Below are positions 47,681 through 58,782 of a DNA stretch of 64,000 nucleotides, piece by piece. Both the position numbers and the translations under genes were made by a program. A model generated the notes under the pieces. The model was not told where the DNA came from. It did no database searches and saw only the letters and a program-made list of their open reading frames with translations. The stretch lies in contig NZ_UPHU01000001.1 in assembly GCF_900566075.1 (NCBI RefSeq), positions 6,200,325-6,264,324 of the forward strand. Direction: 5' to 3'. The first letter of the stretch is position 1. Every line of letters starts with the position of its first letter. The DNA comes from Mycobacterium pseudokansasii (GTDB taxonomy: Bacteria; Actinomycetota; Actinomycetes; Mycobacteriales; Mycobacteriaceae).

Positions 47681-49065
47681 TTCGACTCCTTGCTGTCTTG
47701 ACGACGGCGGTTACCGATGACGGCCTCGGTCCACGCCCGGTCCTCGGTGTAAAGCGCCTCGTCGTCTTGCTGGGCGCCCTTGGACTTGGAGCTTCCCTGG
47801 CCCTGGCCGTGTGCCCCCATCGGCATGCCCATGCCACCCCCGCCCATCCCACCGCCCGCGGCGGCCTTCCCCTGAGCCGCGCCGGCGATGTCGCCCGCGG
47901 CAGCCGGCCGCACCGAGTCGGTGCCCGCCAGGCCCGCCGGCTCCCCCAGCGGTGCCCCACCGATACCTCCGCCGCCTCCGCCGCCGCCCAGCGACATCGG
48001 CTTCATCCCCGGATCCTTCGACAGGTTGGCTGCCGCCTGGTGAGTGGCAGAGGTCAATTCTGCGCTGGTGCCGGCCGGCATACCGCCACCGGCCCCACCG
48101 CCCGGGGCCATCGGCGCCATCGGCATCCCGGTCATCGGAGTCCCGCCGGAACCGTCGCCGGGCGGCATCAAGAAGCTGGGGATCAAACCCTGAGGCTGAG
48201 CGGGCGGCGGTGGGTCGATCTTGATGGCGGCCGGCGGCTTGGGCGGATTCACCGGTTCCAGATCCGCCTTCGTCGCATACTCGCTCAGCACCTGCTCAGA
48301 TTTCGACTGGTACTCCGCGTAAAGCTTGATCGCTTGGTCCTTGTAAGCCGGGTCCTTCGACAACTGCTCAAGCTTGGTGATATCGGCTAACGACGGATGC
48401 GACCGGCGGGCCCACACTTGCAGCTGAACGATGTATTGAGCCTGCTTGGCCAGCGCAGCGCTCAATTTTGCCATGTGGAGTACCCACTCCTTTTGCTGGT
48501 CCATGGAGGCTTCACATGCCGTGGCGGCATCGCCCTCCCAATTCTCGAAAATCCGGAAGCGCTTGATGTCCCCTTGCAGTGCCAGGTTGACATTGTTCCA
48601 CGCCTGCCCAAAGTCGACCAACGATGCGCCTTGGTCCCCTGCTTCGAGTTTGGTTGCCGCGGTCTTGAGCTCTGTGAAATCTGCGTCACCGGCCGCCGCC
48701 ACTTTCGGGGTTTCCTGCAGTTCTGCCGAGCTGTCCCCGCCTGCGCCGCCGGCGGATTGGGCCTGCACCGCTGCGTTCCCGTCGGTGTCCAGGGCGGTCT
48801 GCGACTCCTCGTCGACTTCGCCATAAGCCTTGGCTGCATTTCGCAGGGACGTCGCCAGCCGTTGCCGTTCCCTCGCGCCCGCCTGCAGATAGAGCCGCAT
48901 GTTGTCGGCGGACACCGCAAGTTGCCGGGCAGCATTGGTGGCCGCCGTGAGGTCGCAAGGCGCCGCCGGCGCGTCATTGGGCGCGACCGCCATCGGGGCT
49001 TCCACCTCGGTGGCCCTCTTCAGAATTTCGTCTTGATCAACCGTCACGGTCTGCGGCTGGCTCAT
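47677..49065 (-). CDS. espB: ESX-1 substrate EspB
   Basis: This 462-residue secreted protein has a fused PE/PPE-like fold. The export motif Y-x3-D occurs in AYGEVDEE near 90 and the W-x-G in NWEGDAATACEAS. The C-terminal half is Pro- and Gly-rich with GGGGGGG runs and ends in the conserved DEALYTEDRAWTEAVIGN. EspB is cleaved near its C-terminus by MycP1 and forms heptameric rings. espL follows with a four-base overlap; eccE1 lies 100 bases downstream of... i.e. upstream in transcription order. Confidence 0.95.
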   Translation of the reverse strand: MSQPQTVTVDQDEILKRATEVEAPMAVAPNDAPAAPCDLTAATNAARQLAVSADNMRLYLQAGARERQRLATSLRNAAKAYGEVDEESQTALDTDGNAAVQAQSAGGAGGDSSAELQETPKVAAAGDADFTELKTAATKLEAGDQGASLVDFGQAWNNVNLALQGDIKRFRIFENWEGDAATACEASMDQQKEWVLHMAKLSAALAKQAQYIVQLQVWARRSHPSLADITKLEQLSKDPAYKDQAIKLYAEYQSKSEQVLSEYATKADLEPVNPPKPPAAIKIDPPPPAQPQGLIPSFLMPPGDGSGGTPMTGMPMAPMAPGGGAGGGMPAGTSAELTSATHQAAANLSKDPGMKPMSLGGGGGGGGIGGAPLGEPAGLAGTDSVRPAAAGDIAGAAQGKAAAGGGMGGGGMGMPMGAHGQGQGSSKSKGAQQDDEALYTEDRAWTEAVIGNRRRQDSKESK

Positions 49066-49165
49066 GTCGGATCATCCTCCTTAGTGCTACAGCCATTATC
49101 GTCGCTGAAATGGCAGGTTCCCGCACCAAAAATTTTCGGCCGTCCCCGGGCTTGCCGGCACTGTT

Positions 49166-50563
49166 CTACCTTGGCAGGGCCATCTGGTAGCGACTCTCGT
49201 CCGGCGGGGAAACCCGCCGGATCGGCAACTCCCGATGCCGCGGGGTGCTGATGAGATTGTGCCGCAGGATCACCTTGTCGACGCCGGAATGGGGGCCGAG
49301 ATAGGTCGTCGCGTTCGGCCACGCGATCTTGGCAACCGGACCGATGTGCGCGCCGATCAGGCTGGCGAACTGCTCGAAGTGCGGACCAACCGTCACAATT
49401 CCGCCGGCGGCGGCCGAGCGCACGGCGAACTGCGTGAAGGTTTGAGCGTCGCCGAGGTTGATGCTCACGTCCACGTCGTCGAACGGCATATATACCGGGT
49501 ACCGGTTCACGGTCTGGCCGACCAGCACACCGGCCGATCCGATCGGCAGCTGACAGTGATGGTTGGGAACGAGGTTCTGGCCCTGCAAGGCGGGCCGCTG
49601 GCCGCCGTAGAGGCGGGAGAATCCGCGCGGCGTCTTCGGCTTGCCCACCGTGGTCAGTAGCACCGTGGACTGCGGCGGCATCCCGGGAGCGATGCGGACC
49701 CTGGTGACGGTGTGGTCGGCGCGCGCCGACCACCACAAGTCCGGGCCGCCCGGTGCGGTGTAGGCGGCGGTGTAGGCGTCGTGGCCTTTGATCATCGACC
49801 ACTTCTCTCGGACAAAGCCGATGTCGATGGCGTGGTCGTAATCGTCGAAACTGCGTCCGCACACCGCGTCGACACCATTGCTGGCCAGGCTGTCGGCGAT
49901 GCGAGTGGCCGATGCCACCAGATACCGGGCCAGTCCGGCGACCCCGGCGTCACGCCGCTGCGCCGACTTGTGGGTACGTTCGGGGTTGGCGCGCAACATG
50001 ATCCACGTCCGGCGATTCGCCGGCGCCGGGTCGGCGCCGATCACCCGCTGGTAGAGGTTCACCACATCCGACGAGGCGGTATTGCCGACGCGGTAGCCTG
50101 CCGACACGACGTCTGCTTCCAAGTCGGGGCAGTGCACCGACAGCAGCTCCTCCAACAGTCGGGTGTCCAAGACGTCGTCGGTGTGGGCTTGCCCGTCAAC
50201 GATGACCGTTGGGGTGAACGGTCGTGGCTTGAGTTCGATGACCGCGATCAGGCACTCGCGTCGCCACCGCACCGCGACGTGGTCCCCGGGCTTGACGGTG
50301 GCACCGACGACCGGTTCAGAAGGAACGTCGGGCGGCTTGCGGCGGCGGCGCAGCCACGCGAACATCGTTGCCACCCAGCCGGTTACCCGGCGCCCGAAGA
50401 AGGTGACCGTGGCCACGATGGCGGCCACCGCAACTATCGCGATGCCCGCCCACCAGTAGCGCGTGTGCAGGAACAGCATGATGCAGGGCGGGCCCAGCAC
50501 CGCGACGACCAACGTGTGACCGGTGCTGAACCGTAACCGGATCGGACTGAATGGATTTCTCAT
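49166..50563 (-). CDS. eccE1: ESX-1 membrane core subunit EccE1
   Basis: The 465 residues start at ATG 50563, which overlaps the mycP1 stop (ATGA); the frame is open further upstream but this would run inside mycP1. Two membrane helices at about 15-55 (HTLVVAVLGPPCIMLFL and WWAGIAIVAVAAIVATV) precede a cytosolic domain. EccE sits at the periphery of the type VII complex. MRNPFSPIRLRF is the expected N-terminus. Confidence 0.95.
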   Translation of the reverse strand: MRNPFSPIRLRFSTGHTLVVAVLGPPCIMLFLHTRYWWAGIAIVAVAAIVATVTFFGRRVTGWVATMFAWLRRRRKPPDVPSEPVVGATVKPGDHVAVRWRRECLIAVIELKPRPFTPTVIVDGQAHTDDVLDTRLLEELLSVHCPDLEADVVSAGYRVGNTASSDVVNLYQRVIGADPAPANRRTWIMLRANPERTHKSAQRRDAGVAGLARYLVASATRIADSLASNGVDAVCGRSFDDYDHAIDIGFVREKWSMIKGHDAYTAAYTAPGGPDLWWSARADHTVTRVRIAPGMPPQSTVLLTTVGKPKTPRGFSRLYGGQRPALQGQNLVPNHHCQLPIGSAGVLVGQTVNRYPVYMPFDDVDVSINLGDAQTFTQFAVRSAAAGGIVTVGPHFEQFASLIGAHIGPVAKIAWPNATTYLGPHSGVDKVILRHNLISTPRHRELPIRRVSPPDESRYQMALPR

Positions 50564-51900
50564 CGGCGCCTCAGGGCCCGCGCGCTCAGCCCGCCCAGTC
50601 CCAGTGCCAGCGTCAGGCCCAGAACCGACAACGCCACGATGGTGATCGGCCGACGATCCGGGCCAGGTTCCACCACGGGCGGCGGAATGCGCCGGACGTT
50701 GAACGGGGCCGACGCGGGTCCCGGCGGAATGTCCCACGTCAGCGCCGCCACCGCATTGATCACGCCGGCGCCGACGAGGTTGTCGACGCCGCCTCCCGGA
50801 TGTCGCGCGGTGGCGGTGATCCGGTTCATCACCTGTACAGGCGTCAGCTCCGGGAACCGCTGCCGCACCAGCGCCGCCAGACCCGAGACGTAGGCCGCGG
50901 CAAACGAGGTGCCGGCGATCGGGACCGGCCCCTCCCGGCCCGGTAAGGCATTCACCGGCTCGCCACGGTCGCCCAGGGCGACGATGTTCTCCGCTGGGGC
51001 CGCTACGCCCACCCACGGTCCATGCATCGAGAAGGAGCTGGGCACACCGCTTTCGCCGATGCCCCCGACGGTCAGCACCAAGGGCGCGTACCACGCGGGC
51101 GTGACGACCGTCTGCACCTTGCTCCAGCCACGTGCGTCGCCGGGGGCCGACGCGTCCGGCAACGGGTTCTGCGCGCAGTCGCCACCGGTGTTGCCGGCCG
51201 CAACGACCACCACGGCGTTCTTGACATTGACCGCGTAATTGATCGCCGCGCCCAGGCTGATCTCGTCGATGGGCCGGGTCACCTTGTAACAGGCCGCTTC
51301 GCTGATGTTGATCACACCGGCACCCAGATTGGCCGCATGCACGACCGCGCGGGCGAGGCTGCGGATGGACCCGGCCGCCGGGGTGGCGTTGGGGTCGTTG
51401 GGATTGGGTTGGGTGCCAACTGGTTCGAAGGCCTCGGACGTCTGGCGCAACGAAAGCAGCCGGGCATCGGGTGCGACGCCGACGAACCCGTCAGTGGGCG
51501 CCGGCCGGCCGGCGATGATGGAGGCGGTCAGTGTGCCGTGCGCGTCGCAGTCGGACAGGCCGTCGCCGGCCTGGTCGACGAAGTCGCCGCCCGGTTCCGC
51601 GGGCACTCGTGGCGAGGCATCGACACCGGTGTCGATCACGGCCACCGTCACCCCGGCTCCGGTTGCGAACTTGTGCGCATCCGAGACGCCGAGATAGGCG
51701 TTACTCCACGGTGGATCGTGAAAGCTCGAATCCGGCAAGGTGGTAGGACTCGAACACAGGACGCGCTGTTCGGTGGGCTGGTCGGGACCGGTCACGTCGG
51801 GCGGTACCGCACCGGGGTCGATCGACGGTGGATTGATTGCCAACGCGGGCGGCGCATTGAGCAACGCCAGCACCACCGCCGTCAGCAAGATCCGGTGCAC
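50560..51900 (-). CDS. mycP1: Mycosin MycP1, subtilisin-like protease of ESX-1
   Basis: The 446-residue protease starts at GTG 51900. A signal peptide (LLTAVVLALLNAPPALA) leads into an N-terminal extension. The catalytic triad is Asp90 (AVIDTG), His121 (DAHGT) and the Ser in GTSFAAAYVSG. A C-terminal membrane anchor (ITIVALSVLGLTLALGL) ends in RALRRR. MycP1 cleaves EspB and stabilises the ESX-1 complex. It overlaps eccE1 by four bases; the ESX-2 gene eccA2 ends 125 bp upstream. Confidence 0.96.
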   Translation of the reverse strand: MHRILLTAVVLALLNAPPALAINPPSIDPGAVPPDVTGPDQPTEQRVLCSSPTTLPDSSFHDPPWSNAYLGVSDAHKFATGAGVTVAVIDTGVDASPRVPAEPGGDFVDQAGDGLSDCDAHGTLTASIIAGRPAPTDGFVGVAPDARLLSLRQTSEAFEPVGTQPNPNDPNATPAAGSIRSLARAVVHAANLGAGVINISEAACYKVTRPIDEISLGAAINYAVNVKNAVVVVAAGNTGGDCAQNPLPDASAPGDARGWSKVQTVVTPAWYAPLVLTVGGIGESGVPSSFSMHGPWVGVAAPAENIVALGDRGEPVNALPGREGPVPIAGTSFAAAYVSGLAALVRQRFPELTPVQVMNRITATARHPGGGVDNLVGAGVINAVAALTWDIPPGPASAPFNVRRIPPPVVEPGPDRRPITIVALSVLGLTLALGLGGLSARALRRR

Positions 51901-52025
51901 CCCGGAATCACTCCGTTCATTGAGCCGCGTTGCCGACCTGGCATCTGCGTGTCAGGTCTGCGTGCATTTTAGACGTAACGGCCGCGTAAACAACGCTTTT
52001 CCCGCCGGGGCCGGGTCACGGTTTG

Positions 52026-53903
52026 CTACCAGACGATGGCGGACATGTCGCGGTTGTCCGAACACACGCTGTGCACCGCGGCCTGGATGTCGGCGGCGGT
52101 GATGATCTGCAGATCCTCGACCGACACCGGTTGGCCGGCCCGCTTTTGGGCGACCACTCGAGTGTCGCGGAAGCCTTCGGCGCGTTCGATGACGTTACGG
52201 GCAAACCGGCCGTTTTGCATGGCGTCGATACCGTGCTGTCCACCCGGAGTGGTGTAGTTACGGATGGTGGTGGCCGCGTCCAGAAACGTCTCGCGCGCGG
52301 TGTCGTCGAGCAGGCTGGCGCGCGGCGTGGCGTAGCGCTGGCCGATTTCGACGATCTCGGCCGGCGAATAGGACTCGAACCGCAGCTTGCGATTGAACCG
52401 GCCGGCCAAACCCGGGTTGACAGAAAGGAATTCGTCGACCTGATCCTCGTAGCCGGCGCCGATGAAACAGAAGTCGAAGCGGTGCGCTTCCAGCGCGACC
52501 AAGAGTTGGTTGACGGCCTCCATACCGATCATGTCCGGTGTGCCGTCCTGGTGGCGTTCCACCAGGGAGTAGAATTCGTCCATGAAAATGATTCTGCCCA
52601 TTGACTTTTCGATTAGCTCGTTAGTTTTTGGGCCGGACTCGCCGATGTAGTGCCCGCAGAAGTCCGATCTCCGGACCTCCCGGATTTCGGGGTGGCGCAC
52701 GATTCCCATGCCGGCGTAAATCTTGCCCAGGGCTTCGGCGGTGGTGGTCTTACCGGTGCCCGGCGGTCCGACCAGCAACATATGGTTGGTCTGACCCTCG
52801 ACGGGCAGGCCGTGTTCCAGGCGCATCATGCGCACTTCAAGCTGATCCTCAAGTGCGGCTACCGCCTGCTTGACCGCGGCCAGACCGACCTGTCTGGCCA
52901 GCAGTTCGCGGCCCTCGGCCAGCAGCTCGGCCCGGCGCTCGGCCGCGTCGTCGTCGTCGAGTTGGTCACGGCTTTTGGCCGTGGCGGGATCCCACTTGTC
53001 GGTGCGGCTGGCGATGGTCTGCTCGTCGGTCACCACCAGCCGAAGATTGGGGTCCGCCAGCGCTTCCTTCGCCGACTCGGTCAACACCCCATTGATCGTT
53101 GCCTTGGACAGCCAGATCTGAGCCTTGTCCTCTTCGTGCAGCTGGCGATACACCATCCCCCGCACGTAGGCCAGATCGGCCACCAGCAGCGGAATGTCGG
53201 CCGGGCCGATCGAAGCGGTCAGCACATGGGCATCGAAGCGGCCCGACGACTTGTTGTGCCCGATCACATCGACGCGGTCCAGCCAATCCAGGGCAACGCG
53301 GCCCTGTCCCAGATGCGCTGCGGCGTGGGCGGCCAGCGCACAAATCGAGGCGGTTACCGCCGACATGACGATCGCCTGCGGCGGTAAGTCTTCGGCGGCG
53401 GTCAACAACACATCCGGCCAACGCTGCGTGACAAACATCAGGAAGGCCTTGGCCAGCTGATGCCACTGATAATTGCGCCACGAATCCAACAGCTCGCGGT
53501 TGGCCAACAGCGCGTCCGCCTCGGCATACTCCCCCGCGATCGTCAGCGCCGACGACAGCGCCAGCCCCACCTGTGATGCGTCGGTCACGGTGATACCGAC
53601 GTAGGGTCCCAGCTGGATGTCAGCCGATAATGTCCGGCCGATCCGCGTGGTCTCGCGGTGCAGCCATTCGCTGTTGGCGTGGAGCTGTCTGAGCGACGTC
53701 AGGTCATGGTCGCCACAGGCGATGCGGCCCAGCCACGCGTCAGCCATCGACGGGTCGGCGTCGGTGGCGGCAACGAACTCAGGCAAGGCGGCCTTAGCGC
53801 CCTGGCGCGCCATGACCGTCATAGCCAGATCAAAATGCCTACGCGCGGTTTGCAAATCACCCATTGCGTCCACCATCCTCGACAGCGTGGCTGGAATCAT
53901 CAT
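52026..53903 (-). CDS. eccA2: ESX-2 AAA+ ATPase EccA2
   Basis: The 625 residues comprise TPR-like helices (1-330) and a C-terminal AAA+ module with GPPGTGKTT, IIFMDEFYSLVE and the arginine-finger segment GLAGRF. It is the ESX-2 counterpart of EccA1, presumed to act on EspG2-bound substrates. The start is uncertain: MMIPATLSRMVD at 53903 has no clear ribosome site, and the M. tuberculosis protein (619 residues) begins a little later. It is the last gene of the ESX-2 operon. Confidence 0.95.
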   Translation of the reverse strand: MMIPATLSRMVDAMGDLQTARRHFDLAMTVMARQGAKAALPEFVAATDADPSMADAWLGRIACGDHDLTSLRQLHANSEWLHRETTRIGRTLSADIQLGPYVGITVTDASQVGLALSSALTIAGEYAEADALLANRELLDSWRNYQWHQLAKAFLMFVTQRWPDVLLTAAEDLPPQAIVMSAVTASICALAAHAAAHLGQGRVALDWLDRVDVIGHNKSSGRFDAHVLTASIGPADIPLLVADLAYVRGMVYRQLHEEDKAQIWLSKATINGVLTESAKEALADPNLRLVVTDEQTIASRTDKWDPATAKSRDQLDDDDAAERRAELLAEGRELLARQVGLAAVKQAVAALEDQLEVRMMRLEHGLPVEGQTNHMLLVGPPGTGKTTTAEALGKIYAGMGIVRHPEIREVRRSDFCGHYIGESGPKTNELIEKSMGRIIFMDEFYSLVERHQDGTPDMIGMEAVNQLLVALEAHRFDFCFIGAGYEDQVDEFLSVNPGLAGRFNRKLRFESYSPAEIVEIGQRYATPRASLLDDTARETFLDAATTIRNYTTPGGQHGIDAMQNGRFARNVIERAEGFRDTRVVAQKRAGQPVSVEDLQIITAADIQAAVHSVCSDNRDMSAIVW

Positions 53904-53990
53904 GGCTGCAGGCGGCCTCGATGGCGTCGATGGCGTCGCCGTATCTGCTGGGTGCGGTCATTACGCTGTGCCTCAACGTCAATCGAGCCC

Positions 53991-55610
53991 CTACGTGGCG
54001 ACAGACATCGTGACCGGCTCGAGGCCGACATAGCGGTTCTCGGCGCGGAACATCTCCATCTCTACCAGCCAATCATGCCCCGCCGCACTGACTTTCACCA
54101 TCGCACGGTCGACCTGCTCGATGGTCACCTCGAACCCGTGTCTGAGCCCCTCGGGCAGGGCCGTACCGGAGGGCGCGACCGTGATCACGTTGGCCGGCCG
54201 CGGCGTGGGCGCAATCGCAACGTCCCCGATATCACTGCCGCCCTCAATCGCGTTGTCACCGCCCCTCTTCCGCCGCCCCAGATACTCGACGACGCTGACC
54301 GTTGTGCGGGGTGCGGGGCGCGACGTGCTGACAATGCTGACCTCAGGCATCCGCACGCTGGCCCAACGCTCTCGGTGGCGGGTGTGCACGCAGACCCGCT
54401 CGCCGGCGCCGACGGTGCGTATGACGATCCGCTTGGCAACGGCATCGTCGGCTGCCACGAAAACCCGCGACAGCTCACCGGCATCGGTGACCGGAATCAT
54501 CAACCGGTCTCCGTTGGGCAATTTGCCCACCAATACACCCGATGGCCCAATTTCGGTGACCAGTTGCGCCGGCAGCGGGCTGCGCCGCAGACCGCGCAGG
54601 TATGGACGCGGCCCGCACATGTTGGCCGCCGCGGCTGCGGCCTGTTCTCCGTTGAGGCGGCGCAAGATCACGCTGGGCGGGGTGGGCGCCGGCGTGGGGG
54701 TACGCACGGTGATGGTCGCGGTGCACGTTGCATCGGGATATACCGTCACGTTTTGGACGACCTCATCGGCGCGCAGGGTCCATGCCTGGGTAAGGATCTG
54801 CGACGAAATCGCCGCGGGCGGGTAGGCGTATGTGGTCATCCAGCCCAATTCTCCGCGGATGGCCTTCCACCGCTGCGCGTTTCCGGCTATCGCGTCCGAG
54901 CCTAGCCGCCGATCCAGCTCGACCAGGTCCGTCGCGGTCGCCACCCGGGCCCGCAGGCCTTGGCAGCGCAGCGAGCTGGCGATGCGCTGGGCAACCGAAA
55001 TTGCCGCCGCCCCAACGCTGTTGCGCCACCGCAACGCCTGCGCGTTGGCGATGATCGGCAACCGCATGATCAGCCATGTTTCGCGCCGCCCCGCGTAGGG
55101 CGGGGTGCCGATCTCCGAGTCGTACACCCGCGGATAGTCGCCGACGGTGCCGGTCCGCGACCCAAGCGTGATGACGCTGAGTGAATCGAGCTCCAGGTTC
55201 AGCGGATGGCGCAACATCGGCAGCAGCTCGGAAATGTCGAGGACGTTGTCGGTTTCGACCGTCACCGAGCCGGTCACCGTGGTCGCGCGGTGTGCTCTGC
55301 CGAGCAGTTGCACCGCCACCACCGCGGTGCCGTCCTGCACACGGACGCCGCCTCCGGATCGGTTGTTGGCCACGGTAATTGGAGCATCCCAGCTGATGGG
55401 GCGCCGACCACGCAGCCGCAGCACCGCCCACGACCACGCCGGCTGGCCCCACCACCGGACGAAAACCAGCGCGACACCCGCCAGCAGAGCGACCGCGGCG
55501 CCGAGGTAGCCGTCAACGGCCCAGCCCGCCACCGCGAGCACGAATACCACCCAGACACCGACAACGCGCCGAGTGCTGGCCGGGCTGAACCCGGTCAGCC
55601 TAGACCTCAT
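53991..55610 (-). CDS. eccE2: ESX-2 membrane core subunit EccE2
   Basis: The 539-residue protein has two N-terminal membrane helices ([17 protein letters not shown] and [16 protein letters not shown], about 15-50) and a large soluble domain. It matches Rv3885c in length and order. EccE paralogues are the most divergent Ecc subunits, so similarity to EccE1 is slight. Its ATG overlaps the mycP2 stop by four bases. Confidence 0.93.
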   Translation of the reverse strand: MRSRLTGFSPASTRRVVGVWVVFVLAVAGWAVDGYLGAAVALLAGVALVFVRWWGQPAWSWAVLRLRGRRPISWDAPITVANNRSGGGVRVQDGTAVVAVQLLGRAHRATTVTGSVTVETDNVLDISELLPMLRHPLNLELDSLSVITLGSRTGTVGDYPRVYDSEIGTPPYAGRRETWLIMRLPIIANAQALRWRNSVGAAAISVAQRIASSLRCQGLRARVATATDLVELDRRLGSDAIAGNAQRWKAIRGELGWMTTYAYPPAAISSQILTQAWTLRADEVVQNVTVYPDATCTATITVRTPTPAPTPPSVILRRLNGEQAAAAAANMCGPRPYLRGLRRSPLPAQLVTEIGPSGVLVGKLPNGDRLMIPVTDAGELSRVFVAADDAVAKRIVIRTVGAGERVCVHTRHRERWASVRMPEVSIVSTSRPAPRTTVSVVEYLGRRKRGGDNAIEGGSDIGDVAIAPTPRPANVITVAPSGTALPEGLRHGFEVTIEQVDRAMVKVSAAGHDWLVEMEMFRAENRYVGLEPVTMSVAT

Positions 55611-57268
55611 CGCGCCCTCCGCAGCCGGGCCACAATCGCCGCCACCAGCACGCCGGCGGCAACCGCACCGACGAACCCCATAGCAATGTTGCGCGCCCGG
55701 TGATCCGGTGGCGGAGGCGGCGGCGCCGGGATGATCACGCGGCTCTGGGAACCCGGAGCCAGCCGGTCGCCGGCAGGGATATTAAACGTCAATGCCGCGA
55801 CCGGATCGACCAGCCCATAGCCCACTCGGTTGTCGACTCCCGCGGGCGGGTTGTGCGCCGACTGGACGATCCGGTTGATCACCTGATGCGCACTGAGCTC
55901 AGGGAATTTTGCCCGCACCAACGCGGCGACACCGCTGACGTATGCCGCCGAAAAGCTGGTGCCCCAAAACGGCATGTTCTTCTCGCCCGCCTTCAACGGC
56001 GGATACGCGTTGACCGGTCCGCCACCTTGCGGCGAGAGACCCATGATGTGGGTCCCCGGCGCGGCCACCCCGACCCAAGGTCCGGACATGCTCTTGTCCA
56101 GGGGTGCGCCACTGCCGTCGACGGCGCCCACGGACAACACATAGTCGGAGAACCACGACGGCGAGGAGATGACTTTGACCTGATGCCAGTCCCGCGGATC
56201 CGACGGGTCCAGTGGGTCATACATCGGGTTGTTGTCGCAGCCGGCTTCGCCGTCGTTGCCGGCCGCGGCGACGATCACCGCGTCCTTGACGGTGGCCGCG
56301 TACCACAGTGCCGCACCCAGCGCCCGCTGGTCAGCGGGGGCTACTGCCGGCAGGCATGAGGTCACCGAAATGTTGATCACTTTGGCGCCCATGTTCGCCG
56401 CATGCACCACCGCGCGCGCAACCGTATTGAGCGTGCCCGCTTTGACACGCTCATCAGAGTTCGGATCCGCCGGTGGCGGGTTGACCGGCTCGAAGGCACG
56501 CGAGGACTGGCGAATCGAGATGATGGTTGCGTGGGGGGCAACCCCCACCACTCCGTCCGGCGCGCCCGGCGGGAGCGGCGGTACTGCCGGTTCGTCGTCG
56601 GTCTGCGGATCCGGCGGTCCATTGGACGGAGCCATGGCACCCGCCTCCTCAGGTGGAGGCGGTGGCGGCGGAACGGTTTGGGTGATCGTCACCGGCGTCG
56701 GCGGCGGGGGTGGCAGCACCGGAGGCGGCACCTCCACCGGCGGCGGCGGCGCACCGATGGACGGTGGCGGGGCGGCCGGCGGCGGGAACGCCGGAGTGGC
56801 CGGCATGGGCCGCGGCATAGGCACAATCCCTTGCGGCGCAGCGCCGATGATCGAGCTCACCACCGTGCCGTGCGCGTCACAATCGGATAGCCCGTCCTCG
56901 CCCATGATGTAGTCCCCGCCGGGCACGACCGGCAACCGCGGGTTGGGGGTGACCCCGGTGTCGATGACGGCCACCGGCACGCCGTTGCCGGTGCTGTATT
57001 GCCAGGCCTTGCTGATGTTGAGCAGGTTGAAGCCCGGCGCCAGCTGCGTCACGTCGGGGTTCTTCACGGTAATCGGAGCGGAGCAGCTGTTGGAGCGGCG
57101 CATCGGTTGTTCCGGTCGCGGCGGTCCGTCCGGGGGCACCAGGGCGGGATCCACCGATGGTGGTGGGATAGCCTGCGCGGCAGTGAGGTTGGTGGTCAGG
57201 GCGACCAAAGTGACTGCCACGCTGGCCGCCGCGGCGCGCAAGCATCGGCGTGCTAGTGGCGAAGCCAT
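55607..57268 (-). CDS. mycP2: Mycosin MycP2, subtilisin-like protease of ESX-2
   Basis: The 553 residues from ATG 57268 begin with a signal peptide ([22 protein letters not shown]). The triad is Asp103 (VIDTGV), His133 (DAHGT) and the Ser in [11 protein letters not shown]. Between His and the rest of the barrel lies a Pro-rich insertion of about 90 residues (145-235). The C-terminal helix ends in RLRRAR. The frame extends about 400 bases upstream, but that part overlaps eccD2 in another frame, and the signal peptide fixes this start. It overlaps eccD2 by 16 bases. Confidence 0.94.
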   Translation of the reverse strand: MASPLARRCLRAAAASVAVTLVALTTNLTAAQAIPPPSVDPALVPPDGPPRPEQPMRRSNSCSAPITVKNPDVTQLAPGFNLLNISKAWQYSTGNGVPVAVIDTGVTPNPRLPVVPGGDYIMGEDGLSDCDAHGTVVSSIIGAAPQGIVPMPRPMPATPAFPPPAAPPPSIGAPPPPVEVPPPVLPPPPPTPVTITQTVPPPPPPPEEAGAMAPSNGPPDPQTDDEPAVPPLPPGAPDGVVGVAPHATIISIRQSSRAFEPVNPPPADPNSDERVKAGTLNTVARAVVHAANMGAKVINISVTSCLPAVAPADQRALGAALWYAATVKDAVIVAAAGNDGEAGCDNNPMYDPLDPSDPRDWHQVKVISSPSWFSDYVLSVGAVDGSGAPLDKSMSGPWVGVAAPGTHIMGLSPQGGGPVNAYPPLKAGEKNMPFWGTSFSAAYVSGVAALVRAKFPELSAHQVINRIVQSAHNPPAGVDNRVGYGLVDPVAALTFNIPAGDRLAPGSQSRVIIPAPPPPPPDHRARNIAMGFVGAVAAGVLVAAIVARLRRAR

Positions 57269-58782
57269 GCGAACAGTCCCCCCAGAGCTGCGGCCGCCGG
57301 CAAGAACACGATCATGGCCAGCACTTCCAGCCATTCCACGGTCAACCGGATGAGCGGTCTGAACCGCACCGCCGGCACCAAAAGCGCTGCCGCCAAACCC
57401 GATGCGGCAAAAACTACGACTGCCACCACGGGCCACAAAAGGCCGGCCTGGACATCCCGGGGTGCGGCAAGGGCGTATTTCACAACCCCCGCACACACTG
57501 CGGCGGACGCCCCGCACACCAGCGCAACCGCTTGGTATTTCGCGGCGAATCCGCGGCCTTGGGTGATGAAGATCCCCACTGCCAGAGCGGCGACCAGTAA
57601 CGCCAGCCAAGCCCACGGACCCCCCGGCGTCAATACCCCCCACACCGCAACGGGCAGTACGACCGACACCCCGACGCACACACCTACCTGCACCGCATTG
57701 ACCAGCCGCGCGGACGCGGCGATAGCTGCGCCCCGGGCGGAGATGTCGGTGAGCTCGTTGTCCTCATCCTCCGTGTCGGCCTCGCTGACCGGCGACACCG
57801 TGTCGACCGGCATCCCCTCGCGGCGCGCGAACAGGTCCCGGCCCGTGATCGATCCGAAGTGCGGTGGACGTACTCGTGCCACCCATAGCGAGATCGTGGG
57901 AGTCATCCTGACCAGGACGAGCAGGCCGACCAGTACCCAAATCGCCAGCACTTGCACGGAGGCCGACTGAAACATGCGGATGAGGGCAACCGCGGCCAAG
58001 ATCCCGCACACGGTCACGACACCGGTGACCACCGCGGTCTGCCACCGTTTGCGAGTCACCACGCCGATCGCGACCGCACCCAGCAGCACCACAATGAGCC
58101 CGATCAGCCCGTGGGCCGCACCGAGTTTGCCCGGTGGCGCGCATGCAGCGCCGACGGCCACTGATACCACCGCCAGCCACCCGAAGCCACTGAACAGGTC
58201 GCGTCGCTCCCGCCAGCCCCACCACACCACCGATGCCCCGACCAGCAACAGAACACCAACTCCGCCCGCCACCGCGGCCGGCATCAGGCTGTCGGTAAAG
58301 GTGCGGGTCCGCAACGCCAGAGCCACCACCACCGCCACCGTCATGGCGATGATCGCGATGGCCGTATGCGCGGCAGTCAGCGGGGTAACCGGCGCAAACA
58401 TCCGGTCGCCACCGTCACGGCCCAGCCATTTGCCCATGGCCGCCAATCCCGTCGACAGCGACTCGTACTGCGGCTCGAACGATTCTCCCGCGACCCTCGG
58501 CACCAGGACCAGAGTGTCGCCGTCTTGAACCCCAAGCTCGTCGAGGCTCTTGTTGATATCCAGCCGGACCCCGTTGATCTTCTGTAGCTCGTAACTGCCC
58601 GCCGGCAGCGCGACACCGTCAAAGCCTTTCCGCTTCAGGTCGGCGTCGAACAGCTCGACCATTCCCTCGAAGAATCCCTCCACCGGAATTCCGGCCGGAA
58701 ACACCTGGGAAGACAGATGCTTGTCGTAGCAAATGTTGACTGCGCACCGGGCCGGGAAAGCAACCTTGTGCGGGGTTGTCAC
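57253..58782 (-). CDS. eccD2: ESX-2 membrane channel subunit EccD2
   Basis: In this 509-residue protein, the ubiquitin-like N-terminal domain (about 5-100, [15 protein letters not shown] to [12 protein letters not shown]) precedes about eleven membrane helices from residue 140. It would form the inner lining of the ESX-2 channel. Its ATG overlaps the stop of the upstream ATPase gene by four bases. Confidence 0.94.
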   Translation of the reverse strand: MTTPHKVAFPARCAVNICYDKHLSSQVFPAGIPVEGFFEGMVELFDADLKRKGFDGVALPAGSYELQKINGVRLDINKSLDELGVQDGDTLVLVPRVAGESFEPQYESLSTGLAAMGKWLGRDGGDRMFAPVTPLTAAHTAIAIIAMTVAVVVALALRTRTFTDSLMPAAVAGGVGVLLLVGASVVWWGWRERRDLFSGFGWLAVVSVAVGAACAPPGKLGAAHGLIGLIVVLLGAVAIGVVTRKRWQTAVVTGVVTVCGILAAVALIRMFQSASVQVLAIWVLVGLLVLVRMTPTISLWVARVRPPHFGSITGRDLFARREGMPVDTVSPVSEADTEDEDNELTDISARGAAIAASARLVNAVQVGVCVGVSVVLPVAVWGVLTPGGPWAWLALLVAALAVGIFITQGRGFAAKYQAVALVCGASAAVCAGVVKYALAAPRDVQAGLLWPVVAVVVFAASGLAAALLVPAVRFRPLIRLTVEWLEVLAMIVFLPAAAALGGLFAWLRH

